Shown piece by piece: positions 1 through 7,675 of a stretch of 53,449 nt of DNA. The stretch spans positions 1 to 53,449 of the forward strand of contig NZ_SOAZ01000022.1 of the NCBI RefSeq assembly GCF_004364155.1, written 5' to 3'. This DNA is from Fonticella tunisiensis. Its GTDB lineage: Bacteria > Bacillota > Clostridia > Clostridiales > Caloramatoraceae. Position 1 is the first letter of the stretch, and the number at the start of each line of letters is the position of its first letter. The notes under the pieces were generated by a model. The model did not search any database. It was given only the letters and a program-made list of their open reading frames with translations, and had not been told where the DNA came from. A program made the translations under genes and the position numbers.

Positions 1-111
1 GGCCTTTTTCCCTTCCAAAATTTCAATAAAATAGAAAAAATCTAATTTCCTATAAAGAAAAAAGCTTTACTGGAAATTAGATGCGAAATCTCTGAATCAT
101 TGAGAATTTTC

Positions 112-140
112 TTGACATAAGATTTCATATAGATTATTAT
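112..140 (+). promoter_or_regulatory. Sigma-A promoter upstream of the iclR-type gene
   Basis: TTGACA at 112-117 and TATTAT at 135-140 are separated by exactly 17 bases. This is a near-consensus vegetative promoter about 100 bases upstream of the regulator start. An imperfect hairpin at about 44-82 lies just upstream. Confidence 0.7.
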
Positions 141-203
141 TTACTCAAAGGGATAATTTATATATACAGAAATGTATAACATTAATTTTTATAAATTAAA
201 ATA

Positions 204-230
204 AGAACATTGTTTGATAATGCAGAACAA
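204..230. promoter_or_regulatory. Candidate IclR operator, copy 1
   Basis: This 27-base element begins AGAAC and ends AGAACAA, and contains ATTGTT and AACAAT as inverted half-sites. A second copy with 21 of 27 identical positions lies at 1071-1097, directly after the regulator gene. Copies on both sides of the regulator, between the promoter and the start codon here, suggest autoregulation. The site assignment is inference. Confidence 0.5.
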
Positions 231-254
231 TATAATCTTAGATAGGTGGATATG

Positions 255-1040
255 ATGGAAAACAGAGCTAAGACTAAATCAAATCTTATTCAATCTGTGG
301 ATAGGGCATTGCAGATACTTGAATGCTTTTCAAGGGAGAATAGGGAGCTTGGAGTTACTGAGATTTCAAAATATTTAGGACTGCATAAAAGCACTACCTT
401 CGGCCTCCTATCTACACTGGAGAGCCGTGGGTATGTTGAACAAAACCTTGATAATGGCAAATACAGGCTTGGACTTAAGTTGTTTGAACTTGGTAATTTG
501 GTACATGAGGGGCTTGATCTCAGGAAACAGGCCTATCCTTTTCTTAAGGAGTTAGTAGACAAGTACCAGGAGACCGTGCATCTCGTAGTTAATGATCGTG
601 GAGAGGCTGTTTATATAGATAAGGTAGAAGGGCCTGGAGCTATACGAATGTATTCTCAGGTTGGCAAGAGGCCTCCAATGTACTGTACAGGTGTTGGCAA
701 GGCAATATTAGCCTATATGCCTGACAAAGAGGTGGATAGAATATTGTTCGAAAAAGGTTTAAGGCCCTTTACACCTAATACAATAACAGATGTAGATAAA
801 CTAAAAGCACATCTAGCCGAAATAAGAGAGCAAGGCTACAGTTTTGATAATGAAGAAATTGAAATTGGACTTAGATGTGTAGCAGCTCCAATAAAAAATC
901 ATAAGGGAGAAGTTATAGCTGCCATAAGCGTTGCAGGTCCTTCAACCCGTATGACCTGGGAAAAGATGAATATTCTTGCAATATCAGTAAAAGAGGCCGC
1001 AGTTAATATATCCAGGAGAATGGGATATAAGGGAATATAG
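255..1040 (+). CDS. IclR-family transcriptional regulator
   Basis: A 261-residue protein of normal IclR length. Residues about 10-70 form the winged helix-turn-helix, with QSVDRALQILECF and VTEISKYLGLHKSTTFGLLSTLE. The rest is the ligand-binding domain, including CTGVGKAILAYMP, GYSFDNEEIEIGLRCVAAPI and a C-terminal AAISVAGP strand. ATG 255 is preferred over in-frame starts at 246 and 252 because GGTGG at 245-249 is spaced correctly only for it. IclR proteins usually control adjacent catabolic genes and sense a pathway intermediate. The catabolic cluster begins 500 bases downstream in the same direction, and a related 27-base repeat flanks the gene on both sides. The ligand is unknown. Confidence 0.9.
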   Translation: MENRAKTKSNLIQSVDRALQILECFSRENRELGVTEISKYLGLHKSTTFGLLSTLESRGYVEQNLDNGKYRLGLKLFELGNLVHEGLDLRKQAYPFLKELVDKYQETVHLVVNDRGEAVYIDKVEGPGAIRMYSQVGKRPPMYCTGVGKAILAYMPDKEVDRILFEKGLRPFTPNTITDVDKLKAHLAEIREQGYSFDNEEIEIGLRCVAAPIKNHKGEVIAAISVAGPSTRMTWEKMNILAISVKEAAVNISRRMGYKGI

Positions 1041-1057
1041 AATAGTATAACTATTCT
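1039..1057 (+). other. Short hairpin at the end of the iclR-type gene
   Basis: TAGAATAGT and ACTATTCTA pair around a three-base loop and include the regulator's stop codon. No run of T follows, so it is not a convincing intrinsic terminator. It may protect or process the mRNA end. Confidence 0.35.
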
Positions 1058-1070
1058 ATATTCATTAATT

Positions 1071-1097
1071 AGAACGATGTGCGACAATGTAGAACAA
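1071..1097. promoter_or_regulatory. Candidate IclR operator, copy 2
   Basis: Shares 21 of 27 positions with the element at 204-230, including the AGAAC start and the AGAACAA end. It lies about 440 bases upstream of the first catabolic gene. A weaker related stretch (TGCAACACTTGTT) follows at about 1099-1111. Function is inferred from position and duplication. Confidence 0.45.
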
Positions 1098-1226
1098 AAT
1101 GCAACACTTGTTAATTTAAAATAATATTCTTAGCAATAATTAATTCAAAGTCTATCATAAGGGGGTGTAGGGTATTGAAGAAAATTATCAAAGAAGGTTT
1201 AACAACATGCAGGAGGAGTTAGGAAA

Positions 1227-1455
1227 AACAATATTGACATGATGCAGTTTACTGACAGGGAAAATCTTATCTACTATCTTGGAATGACTGAAATTGAATA
1301 CATGGGCATTACACTGCAGAGAAACATGGTAATTGACTTGATATTTCTAACTATATACAAAAAAGGGAGTTGATGGACCAAGAGTGACAGATACCCTTTA
1401 TGTTGGACAGAATTCAGCTGAAATATTAGCAAAATTTTCATATGAGATAATGTAA
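1227..1455 (+). pseudogene. Possible decayed coding fragment of unknown family
   Basis: This lies in the 500-base gap between the regulator and the ferredoxin gene. One open frame covers 1227-1373 (48 codons, including ENLIYYLGMTEIEYMGITLQ). A second, shifted frame covers about 1366-1455 (including GPRVTDTLYVGQNSAEIL). The two overlap near 1366-1371, as if a single frameshift split one reading frame. A GGGGGTG ribosome-binding-like sequence at 1161-1167 precedes a TTG that runs only 16 codons. Composition is protein-like, but the family was not recognised. It may be the decayed start of a gene once first in the cluster. Confidence 0.35.
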
Positions 1456-1539
1456 AAATAATTTAAATAATTTTAGCCATTCTTTGTGAAAGCATAATGC
1501 TTTATTTACATAATTTTATGTATAGGGGGGTTTATGTTA

Positions 1540-2157
1540 ATGAGATTAGTAACATTGCTGGCAGAAGTCGATACTGAAAAATGTACAGGCTGTAGGACCT
1601 GCCAAAAAGTATGTCCAACACTTGCTATCAAGGTTGAAAACAGAAAAGCTGTTGTGGATTCAGAAAAATGCCGAGGATGTAATAACTGCGAACAGCGCTG
1701 TCCTGTATATGCAATAAAAATGGTTAAAAGGGTAAATCCGGTTAGGGTTTATGTTGATCCGTCAACAGTGGATAGAAGTGAAGTTGAAGCTTTGTGTAAG
1801 AAGGCAAGATTTAATCCTGAACAAATAATTTGTTACTGTACTGAAACAAGAGCTGAAGAAGTTGCAGCAGCAATACTTAAGGGGGCAGATACCCCTGAAA
1901 AGCTTTCATTAGAAACGGGAATAAGAACAGGATGTAAGGTTGAATGTATTCAGCCTATATTAAGGCTTCTTGAAGCAGCTGGTATAACACCTGAGAGACC
2001 AGATGGATATCAGTGGTATGGACGTACTCCAACTGTTTGGGACATTCCAGAAGAAATAAAGGAAAAATATTCACACAGAGGATTCTATTTTGATCAGGAC
2101 ATCAAAGTGCTTAACAAAGTAGCTGAAGGAAAAAAATCTCTTGAGGAGGCGAGATAA
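1540..2157 (+). CDS. Two-[4Fe-4S] ferredoxin with BFD-like [2Fe-2S] domain
   Basis: A 205-residue electron carrier. Residues C15, C18, C21, C25 and C44, C47, C50, C54 form two classical CxxCxxCxxxCP clusters. Residues about 95-142 form a BFD-like [2Fe-2S] domain with C98, C100, C132 and C136 (CxC-x31-CxxxC). The last 55 residues match nothing recognised. ATG 1540 is chosen over ATG 1534 because the GGGGGG ribosome binding site at 1525-1530 is too close to 1534. It ends one base before the LarA-like gene, so the two are almost certainly co-translated. BFD domains usually hand electrons to flavin or molybdenum enzymes. Its partner here is unknown; a redox role next to a racemase-family protein is unusual. 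Confidence 0.85.
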   Translation: MRLVTLLAEVDTEKCTGCRTCQKVCPTLAIKVENRKAVVDSEKCRGCNNCEQRCPVYAIKMVKRVNPVRVYVDPSTVDRSEVEALCKKARFNPEQIICYCTETRAEEVAAAILKGADTPEKLSLETGIRTGCKVECIQPILRLLEAAGITPERPDGYQWYGRTPTVWDIPEEIKEKYSHRGFYFDQDIKVLNKVAEGKKSLEEAR

Positions 2158-2158
2158 T

Positions 2159-3592
2159 ATGAGAAAACCTATAACGCCTATGAAACCAAGGGTTTCACAA
2201 TATGGAGTTGATCCTAAGTATGTAACAAAAAGAATGGCAGATTATGAAAATATAACTTCCCTTATGCTAAAAGACCTTTTTCCGGATACACCGGATGTTA
2301 TATTCCCGAGTGACAAGGGTGTGGAGGCTATAAGGGAAGCTGCTGAAAAGGCACTTGAAAATGTTGATATGAGTATGATTAAACCAGAGCATTCTGTAAA
2401 TATCTGTGCATCACACCATGGTTTTACGCTTCTTGGTGGTGAGCCCTATGCGGAACTGTTAAAAACCGTTAGAGATGTAATAGCAAGAAGAACGGGAACA
2501 GAAAACATAAGACTGAGAGCTGGAGTAGGATTAAGATTTAGAGAAACAGAGGAATACATTAAGTCCTTTGGACTTGATAAATATTTCAATGGAAAGGCCA
2601 AGGGAGTTGCTCCTGTTGATGAAGGAATAGCAATAGAAACAGAGATTGGTACACTATATGGAATAAAAGCGATTTACGATGCTGATTGGATAGTTCATGT
2701 TCATAATAGCGACGTTAGAGAAGTACATTTCCATAGGCAAGTAGATAGAGCTGTAAAACCCTTTGGAATGTCATATGCAAGAATAGAAACACGATCAACA
2801 TATCACCAAAATCTTGGACCAAGAGGAGCTAACTTTACAGCAAGAGCAATATTTAATTCAGATTTTGTACAGAAAAAATTTGCGTTTACAGTGTTCCTAA
2901 ATATGTCCCCAGCAGGAGTTGTAAGTGTAGATGCAGACAATAATTTATATGCACTTAATGACAGATTAACAGTTGATGGATGTAAGTATTATGGAAAGAT
3001 AATGACCCTTTTAGGAGAAATTGATGAATGCATAGTAGGGCTTGACTTCCCTTGCCCTGTACCATATGTATTTGCTGCGGGGGTTATATATGCTAACTTT
3101 ACTGGAGCGAATGTAGACCTGTTTGATCTTGATGGGCCACTGCCGCCATATACATGGTATACAGAAGCCTTCTATGGCAAAGATGGAAAGCCACTTATAG
3201 ATAATGTACCACCTGTTAATCCTGCAATTAAAATGGTTGTACATAATTATGCATGGGGTGGATACCCAAGTGCCTTCTTCAGCAATCACTGTCCAACAAT
3301 AGTAGTTGGAAGGGAACAGGCTGATTTATTGAATAGGGACCCACAAAACCTACAATATATGGAACATGCGGTAATTGCTGATAACCTTGATGCAGCTATG
3401 GAGTTTGCATACAGGGTAGCAAAAACTGATAAGGTAATCATTTTTGACGGTGCAGTTGGCGGCATAAATGTAAGTACGAGCCTTGCCAAGCTTCTACTAG
3501 AAAAAGCCCCAATAGTAAGTAAGAGAGTTGATGAAGAGCTTCTTCCAAAATGGCTGAAACAGAGGGGAATTAATCCGGATATACTTAAATAA
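2159..3592 (+). CDS. LarA-like protein (nickel-pincer hydroxyacid racemase superfamily, divergent)
   Basis: A 477-residue protein. Overall similarity to lactate racemase LarA is remote, but three key residues fall in register. H190, K200 and H216 are spaced 10 and 16 residues apart, the spacing of LarA H174 (catalytic), K184 (cofactor attachment) and H200 (nickel ligand), with a constant offset of 16. The stretch LRAGVGLRFRETEE (118-131) matches the LarA ATGTH region, but the second catalytic histidine (H108) is replaced by G or R. TEIGTLYGIKAIYDADWIVHVH (161-182) resembles the strand before the LarA active site. ATG 2159 is used: GAGGAGG at 2143-2149 fits it, whereas TTG 2141 overlaps the ribosome binding site. 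Expected chemistry is racemisation, epimerisation or another hydride transfer on a 2-hydroxy acid. The exact reaction is not predictable. Confidence 0.55.
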   Translation: MRKPITPMKPRVSQYGVDPKYVTKRMADYENITSLMLKDLFPDTPDVIFPSDKGVEAIREAAEKALENVDMSMIKPEHSVNICASHHGFTLLGGEPYAELLKTVRDVIARRTGTENIRLRAGVGLRFRETEEYIKSFGLDKYFNGKAKGVAPVDEGIAIETEIGTLYGIKAIYDADWIVHVHNSDVREVHFHRQVDRAVKPFGMSYARIETRSTYHQNLGPRGANFTARAIFNSDFVQKKFAFTVFLNMSPAGVVSVDADNNLYALNDRLTVDGCKYYGKIMTLLGEIDECIVGLDFPCPVPYVFAAGVIYANFTGANVDLFDLDGPLPPYTWYTEAFYGKDGKPLIDNVPPVNPAIKMVVHNYAWGGYPSAFFSNHCPTIVVGREQADLLNRDPQNLQYMEHAVIADNLDAAMEFAYRVAKTDKVIIFDGAVGGINVSTSLAKLLLEKAPIVSKRVDEELLPKWLKQRGINPDILK

Positions 3593-3663
3593 CCTTTAAA
3601 ATATATGAGAAAAGCAAGCCTCTTAATCTTATAAAAAGTATTTAATTTATAAGGGGGATAATA

Positions 3664-4932
3664 ATGAGCACTCAGCCAACGATAAAAGTTACCTCTATGA
3701 AAGACATGGTATTTGAAAAGGGAGTTGGATTTTTAGCAAGTCTTAAGGATTTGCCTAAGCATATAAACACAAAGACTATAACTGCCGGCGTAGTAGCTGC
3801 GATTTTTGGATGTACGGGGCCTGCGCTGCTGGTTATTAAAGCGGCTAATGATAGTGGCTTAACTCATGCACAAGCAATTTCATGGCTTTTTTCAATTTAC
3901 TTCTTTAGTGGGCTAATTAGTATCTTTCTTGCACTTAGATATAAGTTACCAATAAATGGTGCGTATAATATCCCGGCAGCAGTTATGCTTATAGATGCTT
4001 TAAAGGGACTGAGTATAAACGAAGCTGCAGGAGGATATTTTATTGCAGGCGTTATAGTGCTCATTTTAGGACTATCAGGCCTTATAGGAAAAATAATGAA
4101 AAGAATACCTCTCCCGATTGTTATGGCAATGATTGCAGGTGCGATGATACGTTTTGGTACAGATATTATAAAATCAACCCAGGCAGCACCAATAATAGGT
4201 ATGGCAGCATTATTTGGATATCTTGTGCTTCCAAGAATAGTTAAAAAGATTCCTCCTGTGCTGGGAGCTCTTATGCTTGGTATAATCGCTACTGCCTTAA
4301 CAGTTGGTTTTAAAACAAGTGGTATTGATTTTAAATTTGCAGGTCCACAGCTTATAATGCCGCAATTTAGTTTAAATTCAATTTTTGCAATTGGAATACC
4401 TCTAGCTGTTTTGGTTATAGGGTCTGAAAATGCACAGGCTATTGGTGTTTTAATGGCACAGGGTTATAAGCCTCCAATTAACTTTATGACCATTATAAGC
4501 GGTATTGGTTCAATGATTACTTCATTCTTTGGTGGACATAATGCAAATATTGCAGGTCCTATGACTGCTATATGCGCCTCAGAGGAAGCAGGGGAAAATA
4601 AGGAAGGGCGTTATGCTGCAACTGTTGTAAATGGCATACTATTTTCATTATTCGGTATATTTGCGAGTATAGCTCTTGCTTTTGTTTCAATATTACCTAA
4701 AGATCTTATAAATGTACTTGCTGGATTAGCTATGATAAATGTTTTAATCAGTACTTTCCATGATGCATTCTCATCAAAGCAATTTAAAATAGGTGCTTTC
4801 TTTTCTCTGATTATAGCTATGAGTGGAGTTGTTATATTAAAGATTAGCGCTCCATTATGGGCTTTGCTTGGAGGAGTAATTGTATCCTACATAGCTGAAC
4901 CAGGTGACTTTAAAAAGGCAGCTTCAAACTAA
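3664..4932 (+). CDS. BenE-family benzoate/H+ symporter-like permease
   Basis: A 422-residue integral membrane protein with about 12 hydrophobic segments and BenE family signatures: VAAIFGCTGPALLVIKAA near residues 44-61, a glycine- and isoleucine-rich middle, and FFGGHNANIAGPMTAICASEEAG near 290-312. BenE proteins import benzoate-type carboxylates by proton symport, and they share the nucleobase/uracil transporter fold. A good ribosome binding site (AGGGGGATAATA) precedes ATG 3664, 71 bases after the LarA-like gene. Its position inside the catabolic cluster suggests it imports the pathway substrate, probably a hydrophobic or aromatic carboxylate. Exact specificity cannot be read from sequence. 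Confidence 0.85.
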   Translation: MSTQPTIKVTSMKDMVFEKGVGFLASLKDLPKHINTKTITAGVVAAIFGCTGPALLVIKAANDSGLTHAQAISWLFSIYFFSGLISIFLALRYKLPINGAYNIPAAVMLIDALKGLSINEAAGGYFIAGVIVLILGLSGLIGKIMKRIPLPIVMAMIAGAMIRFGTDIIKSTQAAPIIGMAALFGYLVLPRIVKKIPPVLGALMLGIIATALTVGFKTSGIDFKFAGPQLIMPQFSLNSIFAIGIPLAVLVIGSENAQAIGVLMAQGYKPPINFMTIISGIGSMITSFFGGHNANIAGPMTAICASEEAGENKEGRYAATVVNGILFSLFGIFASIALAFVSILPKDLINVLAGLAMINVLISTFHDAFSSKQFKIGAFFSLIIAMSGVVILKISAPLWALLGGVIVSYIAEPGDFKKAASN

Positions 4933-4955
4933 TTTATAATAAAGTAACTTTATAT

Positions 4956-4990
4956 AGCAGAGTAAGAGGCCTCTGCTTTTCTCTTTATTT
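4956..4990 (+). terminator. Weak internal terminator or processing hairpin after the permease gene
   Basis: AGCAGAG and CTCTGCT pair around an eight-base loop and are followed by TTTTCTCTTTATTT. The stem is short (7 bp), so read-through into the NadC-like gene at 5086 is likely. It may lower expression of the downstream genes. Confidence 0.5.
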
Positions 4991-5030
4991 AAATATGATA
5001 TACAAATATTTGCCAATATAAATTTATTCA

Positions 5031-5056
5031 TGACCGGAAAACTTACCGGGCATGAG
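5031..5056. other. Imperfect inverted repeat upstream of the NadC-like gene
   Basis: CATGACCGG and CCGGGCATG are inverted with one mismatch around an eight-base spacer, within the 153-base gap upstream of 5086. It could be an operator or a leader hairpin. No known riboswitch pattern was recognised. Confidence 0.35.
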
Positions 5057-5085
5057 ATAAAATTTAATTTCAGGGGGAAAGATAG

Positions 5086-5895
5086 ATGCATCAAGGTATT
5101 GTAAAGGATGTAAGAGATATTGTTTTCTCTTCCATTATGTATAAAAGAATTACAGCTCAAATTACAGTTCAGGGAGACGGGATAATCTCTGGTGTTAAAA
5201 GTGCAGGAGAAAAGCTTAGGGAGCTTGGGGTTGAAGCAGAATTTTATGTAACTGATGGAGATAGAGTGAAAGCTGGAGATATAGTTTCAAAGATCATAGG
5301 AACACCGAAGCAAATAACCTCAGCAGAGGATATGGCAATAGGAAAGATGGCAAAGGCATCAGGTATAGCAACTGCCACCAGCAGAGCTGTTGAATTAAGT
5401 GAAGGGAAAATAAGAATAGTATCAGGTGCATGGAAGAAGATGCCTGGTGAGATTAAGGAAATGGTAAGAGAAGCAGTAAAAAATGGAGGCGCATCATTTA
5501 GAATTGTTGATACTCCATTTATGTATCTTGATAAAAATTATGTTCGTATATTTGGTGGAATTGTTGATACACTTAAAGCTACAAAGGAACTGGGCAATAT
5601 TTGCAGAGTAATCCAACTAAGGGGAGAAACAAAATCTATAAGGGAAGAAGCAGTTGAGGCTATTTCTGAAGGAGCAGATGTCCTTATGATAGATACGGGT
5701 AATGTACAAGATGCAGTTGAAGTTATAAACCTTTTAAATGAAATGGGAATCAGACAAGAAAAGAAAGTAGCCTTTGCAGGGGAGATTAGAATTTCTGACA
5801 TACCACTTTATTCAAGTATGAATATTGATATCCTTGACATAGGTAAACAAATTGTAGATGCTCCACTCCTTGACATGAAACTGGATGTTGTATAG
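5086..5895 (+). CDS. Divergent NadC-like (quinolinate phosphoribosyltransferase family) protein
   Basis: A 269-residue protein of NadC length and fold. Family landmarks remain: AEDMAIGKMAKASGIATATS (80-99), GGIVDTLKA, EGADVLMIDT and the terminal LDMKLDV. Residues that normally bind quinolinate and phosphoribosyl pyrophosphate have changed. The usual DTRKTxPG is SGAWKKMPG (113-121), HR is FR (138-139), xKDNH is LDKNY (148-152), and SGGI is AGEI. It is therefore unlikely to be an ordinary NadC. NadC-family paralogues such as ModD also occur outside NAD synthesis. Here it sits between a permease and a MoCF protein in a catabolic cluster. A role in making or salvaging a pyridine nucleotide, for example a precursor of the LarA-type nickel cofactor derived from nicotinate, is a guess. 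Start ATG 5086 follows AGGGGGAAAG. Confidence 0.7.
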   Translation: MHQGIVKDVRDIVFSSIMYKRITAQITVQGDGIISGVKSAGEKLRELGVEAEFYVTDGDRVKAGDIVSKIIGTPKQITSAEDMAIGKMAKASGIATATSRAVELSEGKIRIVSGAWKKMPGEIKEMVREAVKNGGASFRIVDTPFMYLDKNYVRIFGGIVDTLKATKELGNICRVIQLRGETKSIREEAVEAISEGADVLMIDTGNVQDAVEVINLLNEMGIRQEKKVAFAGEIRISDIPLYSSMNIDILDIGKQIVDAPLLDMKLDVV

Positions 5896-5939
5896 ATGAA
5901 GAGGGATATGCTGAATCATATATTTAAGGGGGTTATCCT

Positions 5940-6833
5940 ATGGAACTAAATTTACTTCATAAAACTGAACTGTGGATTAATAATATCAAGCTTGAAGGCG
6001 CTAATTTAACTAGAGTAGCTGAAGTAGTAGCAGAAGTTATGAATATTCCAAGGGAAAAGGTGCTTGTAGTTGATGTCAGGGAAAATCATATTACTCTTGA
6101 TATTCTGCAGCAGGAACTTCAGGCAGAATATGTTTTTGGAAAGAAGAAAGAAATATTAAATAAATTAAGGGATATACCGGGAGTTAATATTTTTGATAAT
6201 ACAGACATACATTCCGATGGAATCTTAGGCATGATAGGGCTTGACGAAGATGAAGCCAAAGAGGTTTTAATGAGAACAAAGACAATGAGTAGTAACATAA
6301 AAAACAGAATTGCCAGGAGAGTTATTGTATTTCCAACTGGATTTGAAGTTAAAAGAGGCATGATTGAGGATACCAATACCCCCCTTATAGCTAACATTTT
6401 AAAGGATAAGGGTTATCAGGTAAACCAGGGAGAGATATTAGACGATGATGAAATTCTTATAGCAGGGAAAATCAGACAGGCTGTAGATAACGGCTATGGA
6501 CTTGTTATAACTACAGGGGGAGTGGGAGCTGAAGACAAGGATAAAACTGTTGAAGGTATTTTAAGGGTGGATCCTTCTGCAGCTGTGCCTTATATCGTTA
6601 AGTTTAAAAAGGGAACGGGAAGGCATGAAAAGGAGGGAGTAAGGATTGGGGTTGGACAGGTTGGGCAGACATTGATAGTTGCTCTTCCAGGTCCCAATGA
6701 TGAGGTGAAAATAGGAATCGAAGTGATAATGGATGCTCTTGACAAAGGGCTTAGTAAGGAAGCAATTGCCTATAATTTAGCTGAGGCGTTGCGTGATAAG
6801 CTTAGGAGCAAGATGCATCACCACCATCACTAG
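5940..6833 (+). CDS. MoCF/CinA-type molybdopterin-binding domain protein with C-terminal His5 tail
   Basis: A 297-residue protein. Residues about 1-115 form an N-terminal region of unknown function. Residues about 122-285 form the MoaB/MogA/CinA-type fold, with FPTGFEVKRG, a Rossmann-like EILDDDEILIAGKIRQAVDNGYGLVITTGGVGAEDKDKT block, and LPGPNDEVKIG. The fold occurs in molybdopterin enzymes and in nucleotide-processing CinA proteins. The sequence ends KMHHHHH (291-297), encoded by mixed CAT and CAC codons immediately before TAG. Terminal His runs in bacteria often bind nickel or zinc, as in SlyD and HypB. It sits between the NadC-like and hydratase genes (44- and 38-base gaps). Function is unknown; cofactor handling is the most reasonable guess. 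Confidence 0.7.
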   Translation: MELNLLHKTELWINNIKLEGANLTRVAEVVAEVMNIPREKVLVVDVRENHITLDILQQELQAEYVFGKKKEILNKLRDIPGVNIFDNTDIHSDGILGMIGLDEDEAKEVLMRTKTMSSNIKNRIARRVIVFPTGFEVKRGMIEDTNTPLIANILKDKGYQVNQGEILDDDEILIAGKIRQAVDNGYGLVITTGGVGAEDKDKTVEGILRVDPSAAVPYIVKFKKGTGRHEKEGVRIGVGQVGQTLIVALPGPNDEVKIGIEVIMDALDKGLSKEAIAYNLAEALRDKLRSKMHHHHH

Positions 6834-6871
6834 ATTCTTTATATAAATGATGAAGTATAGGGAGGGAAAAT

Positions 6872-7657
6872 ATGAAACCTGAGGATATTAAACTTGCAGC
6901 AGATACTTTGTTTGATGCTGAAAGGAAGGTTCAGGCTGTTGAAGCCTTAACAAAAGAATTTGTAGATATTAAAGTTGAAGACGCCTATAAAATTCAGCTT
7001 GAAAATATAAATAGGAGGCTTCAGATGGGAGCCAAGATTATAGGTAAAAAAATTGGGCTTACAAGCAGGGCAATGCAGGAAATGCTCGGAGTTCCAGAAC
7101 CGGATTATGGACATTTGTTAAACGACATGATAGTTAATGAAGAGGTACCAGTAAAGATTTCATGCCTTCTTCAGCCTAAGGTTGAGGCTGAAATCGCCTT
7201 TATACTAAAGGATGAACTAAAAGGTCCTGGAGTCACTACATCGAAGGTCCTTCAGGCTACGGAAGGAGTAATGCCTGCCTTTGAGATAATCGATAGTAGA
7301 ATAAAGGACTGGAAAATAAAGATACAGGATACAGTTGCAGACAATGCCTCAAGTGCTATGCTCGTTTTAGGAGGCAAGATAACTCCAGTTAGTGACCTGG
7401 ATTTGAGATATATAGGGCTTGTACTCGAGAAAAATGGTTATGTAATTGATACAGCGGCAGGGGCTGCTGTTTTAGGACATCCTGCTGCAGCAGTAGCATG
7501 GCTTGCTAATAAACTGGCAGAATATGATATAGCCCTTGAGCCAGGGGAGATAATTCTGTCAGGATCTTTAACTAAAGCATATCCAGTTAAAGGAGGAGAT
7601 GTATTTAGAGCAACCTTTGATAGGTTGGGAAGTGTAAAGGTAATATTTGAAGACTAA
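6872..7657 (+). CDS. mhpD: 2-oxopent-4-enoate hydratase / 4-oxalocrotonate decarboxylase family
   Basis: A 261-residue enzyme of the MhpD/DmpE/DmpH family (fumarylacetoacetase-type fold). Hallmarks are GKKIGLTSRAMQEMLGVPEPDYGHLLNDM (58-86), the metal-ligand region QPKVEAEIAFIL (101-112, acidic residues E105 and E107), EGVMPAFEIIDSRI, and GEIILSGSLTKAYPV near the end. Hydratases add water to 2-hydroxypenta-2,4-dienoate to give 4-hydroxy-2-oxovalerate. The close paralogue DmpH decarboxylates 4-oxalocrotonate, and sequence reading alone cannot separate the two. With aldolase and acylating dehydrogenase directly downstream, the hydratase role is favoured. GGAGGG precedes ATG 6872 at ideal spacing. 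Confidence 0.85.
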   Translation: MKPEDIKLAADTLFDAERKVQAVEALTKEFVDIKVEDAYKIQLENINRRLQMGAKIIGKKIGLTSRAMQEMLGVPEPDYGHLLNDMIVNEEVPVKISCLLQPKVEAEIAFILKDELKGPGVTTSKVLQATEGVMPAFEIIDSRIKDWKIKIQDTVADNASSAMLVLGGKITPVSDLDLRYIGLVLEKNGYVIDTAAGAAVLGHPAAAVAWLANKLAEYDIALEPGEIILSGSLTKAYPVKGGDVFRATFDRLGSVKVIFED

Positions 7658-7675
7658 TGTTAAGGAGTGGTTATT

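Noticed and set aside
5010-5085. Riboswitch in the leader of the NadC-like gene
   Set aside because: Only one small imperfect inverted repeat is present. No known aptamer pattern was recognised.
6816-6833. His5 tail as a cloning artefact
   Set aside because: The flanking sequence is ordinary intergenic DNA leading into the next gene's ribosome binding site, and no vector sequence is visible.
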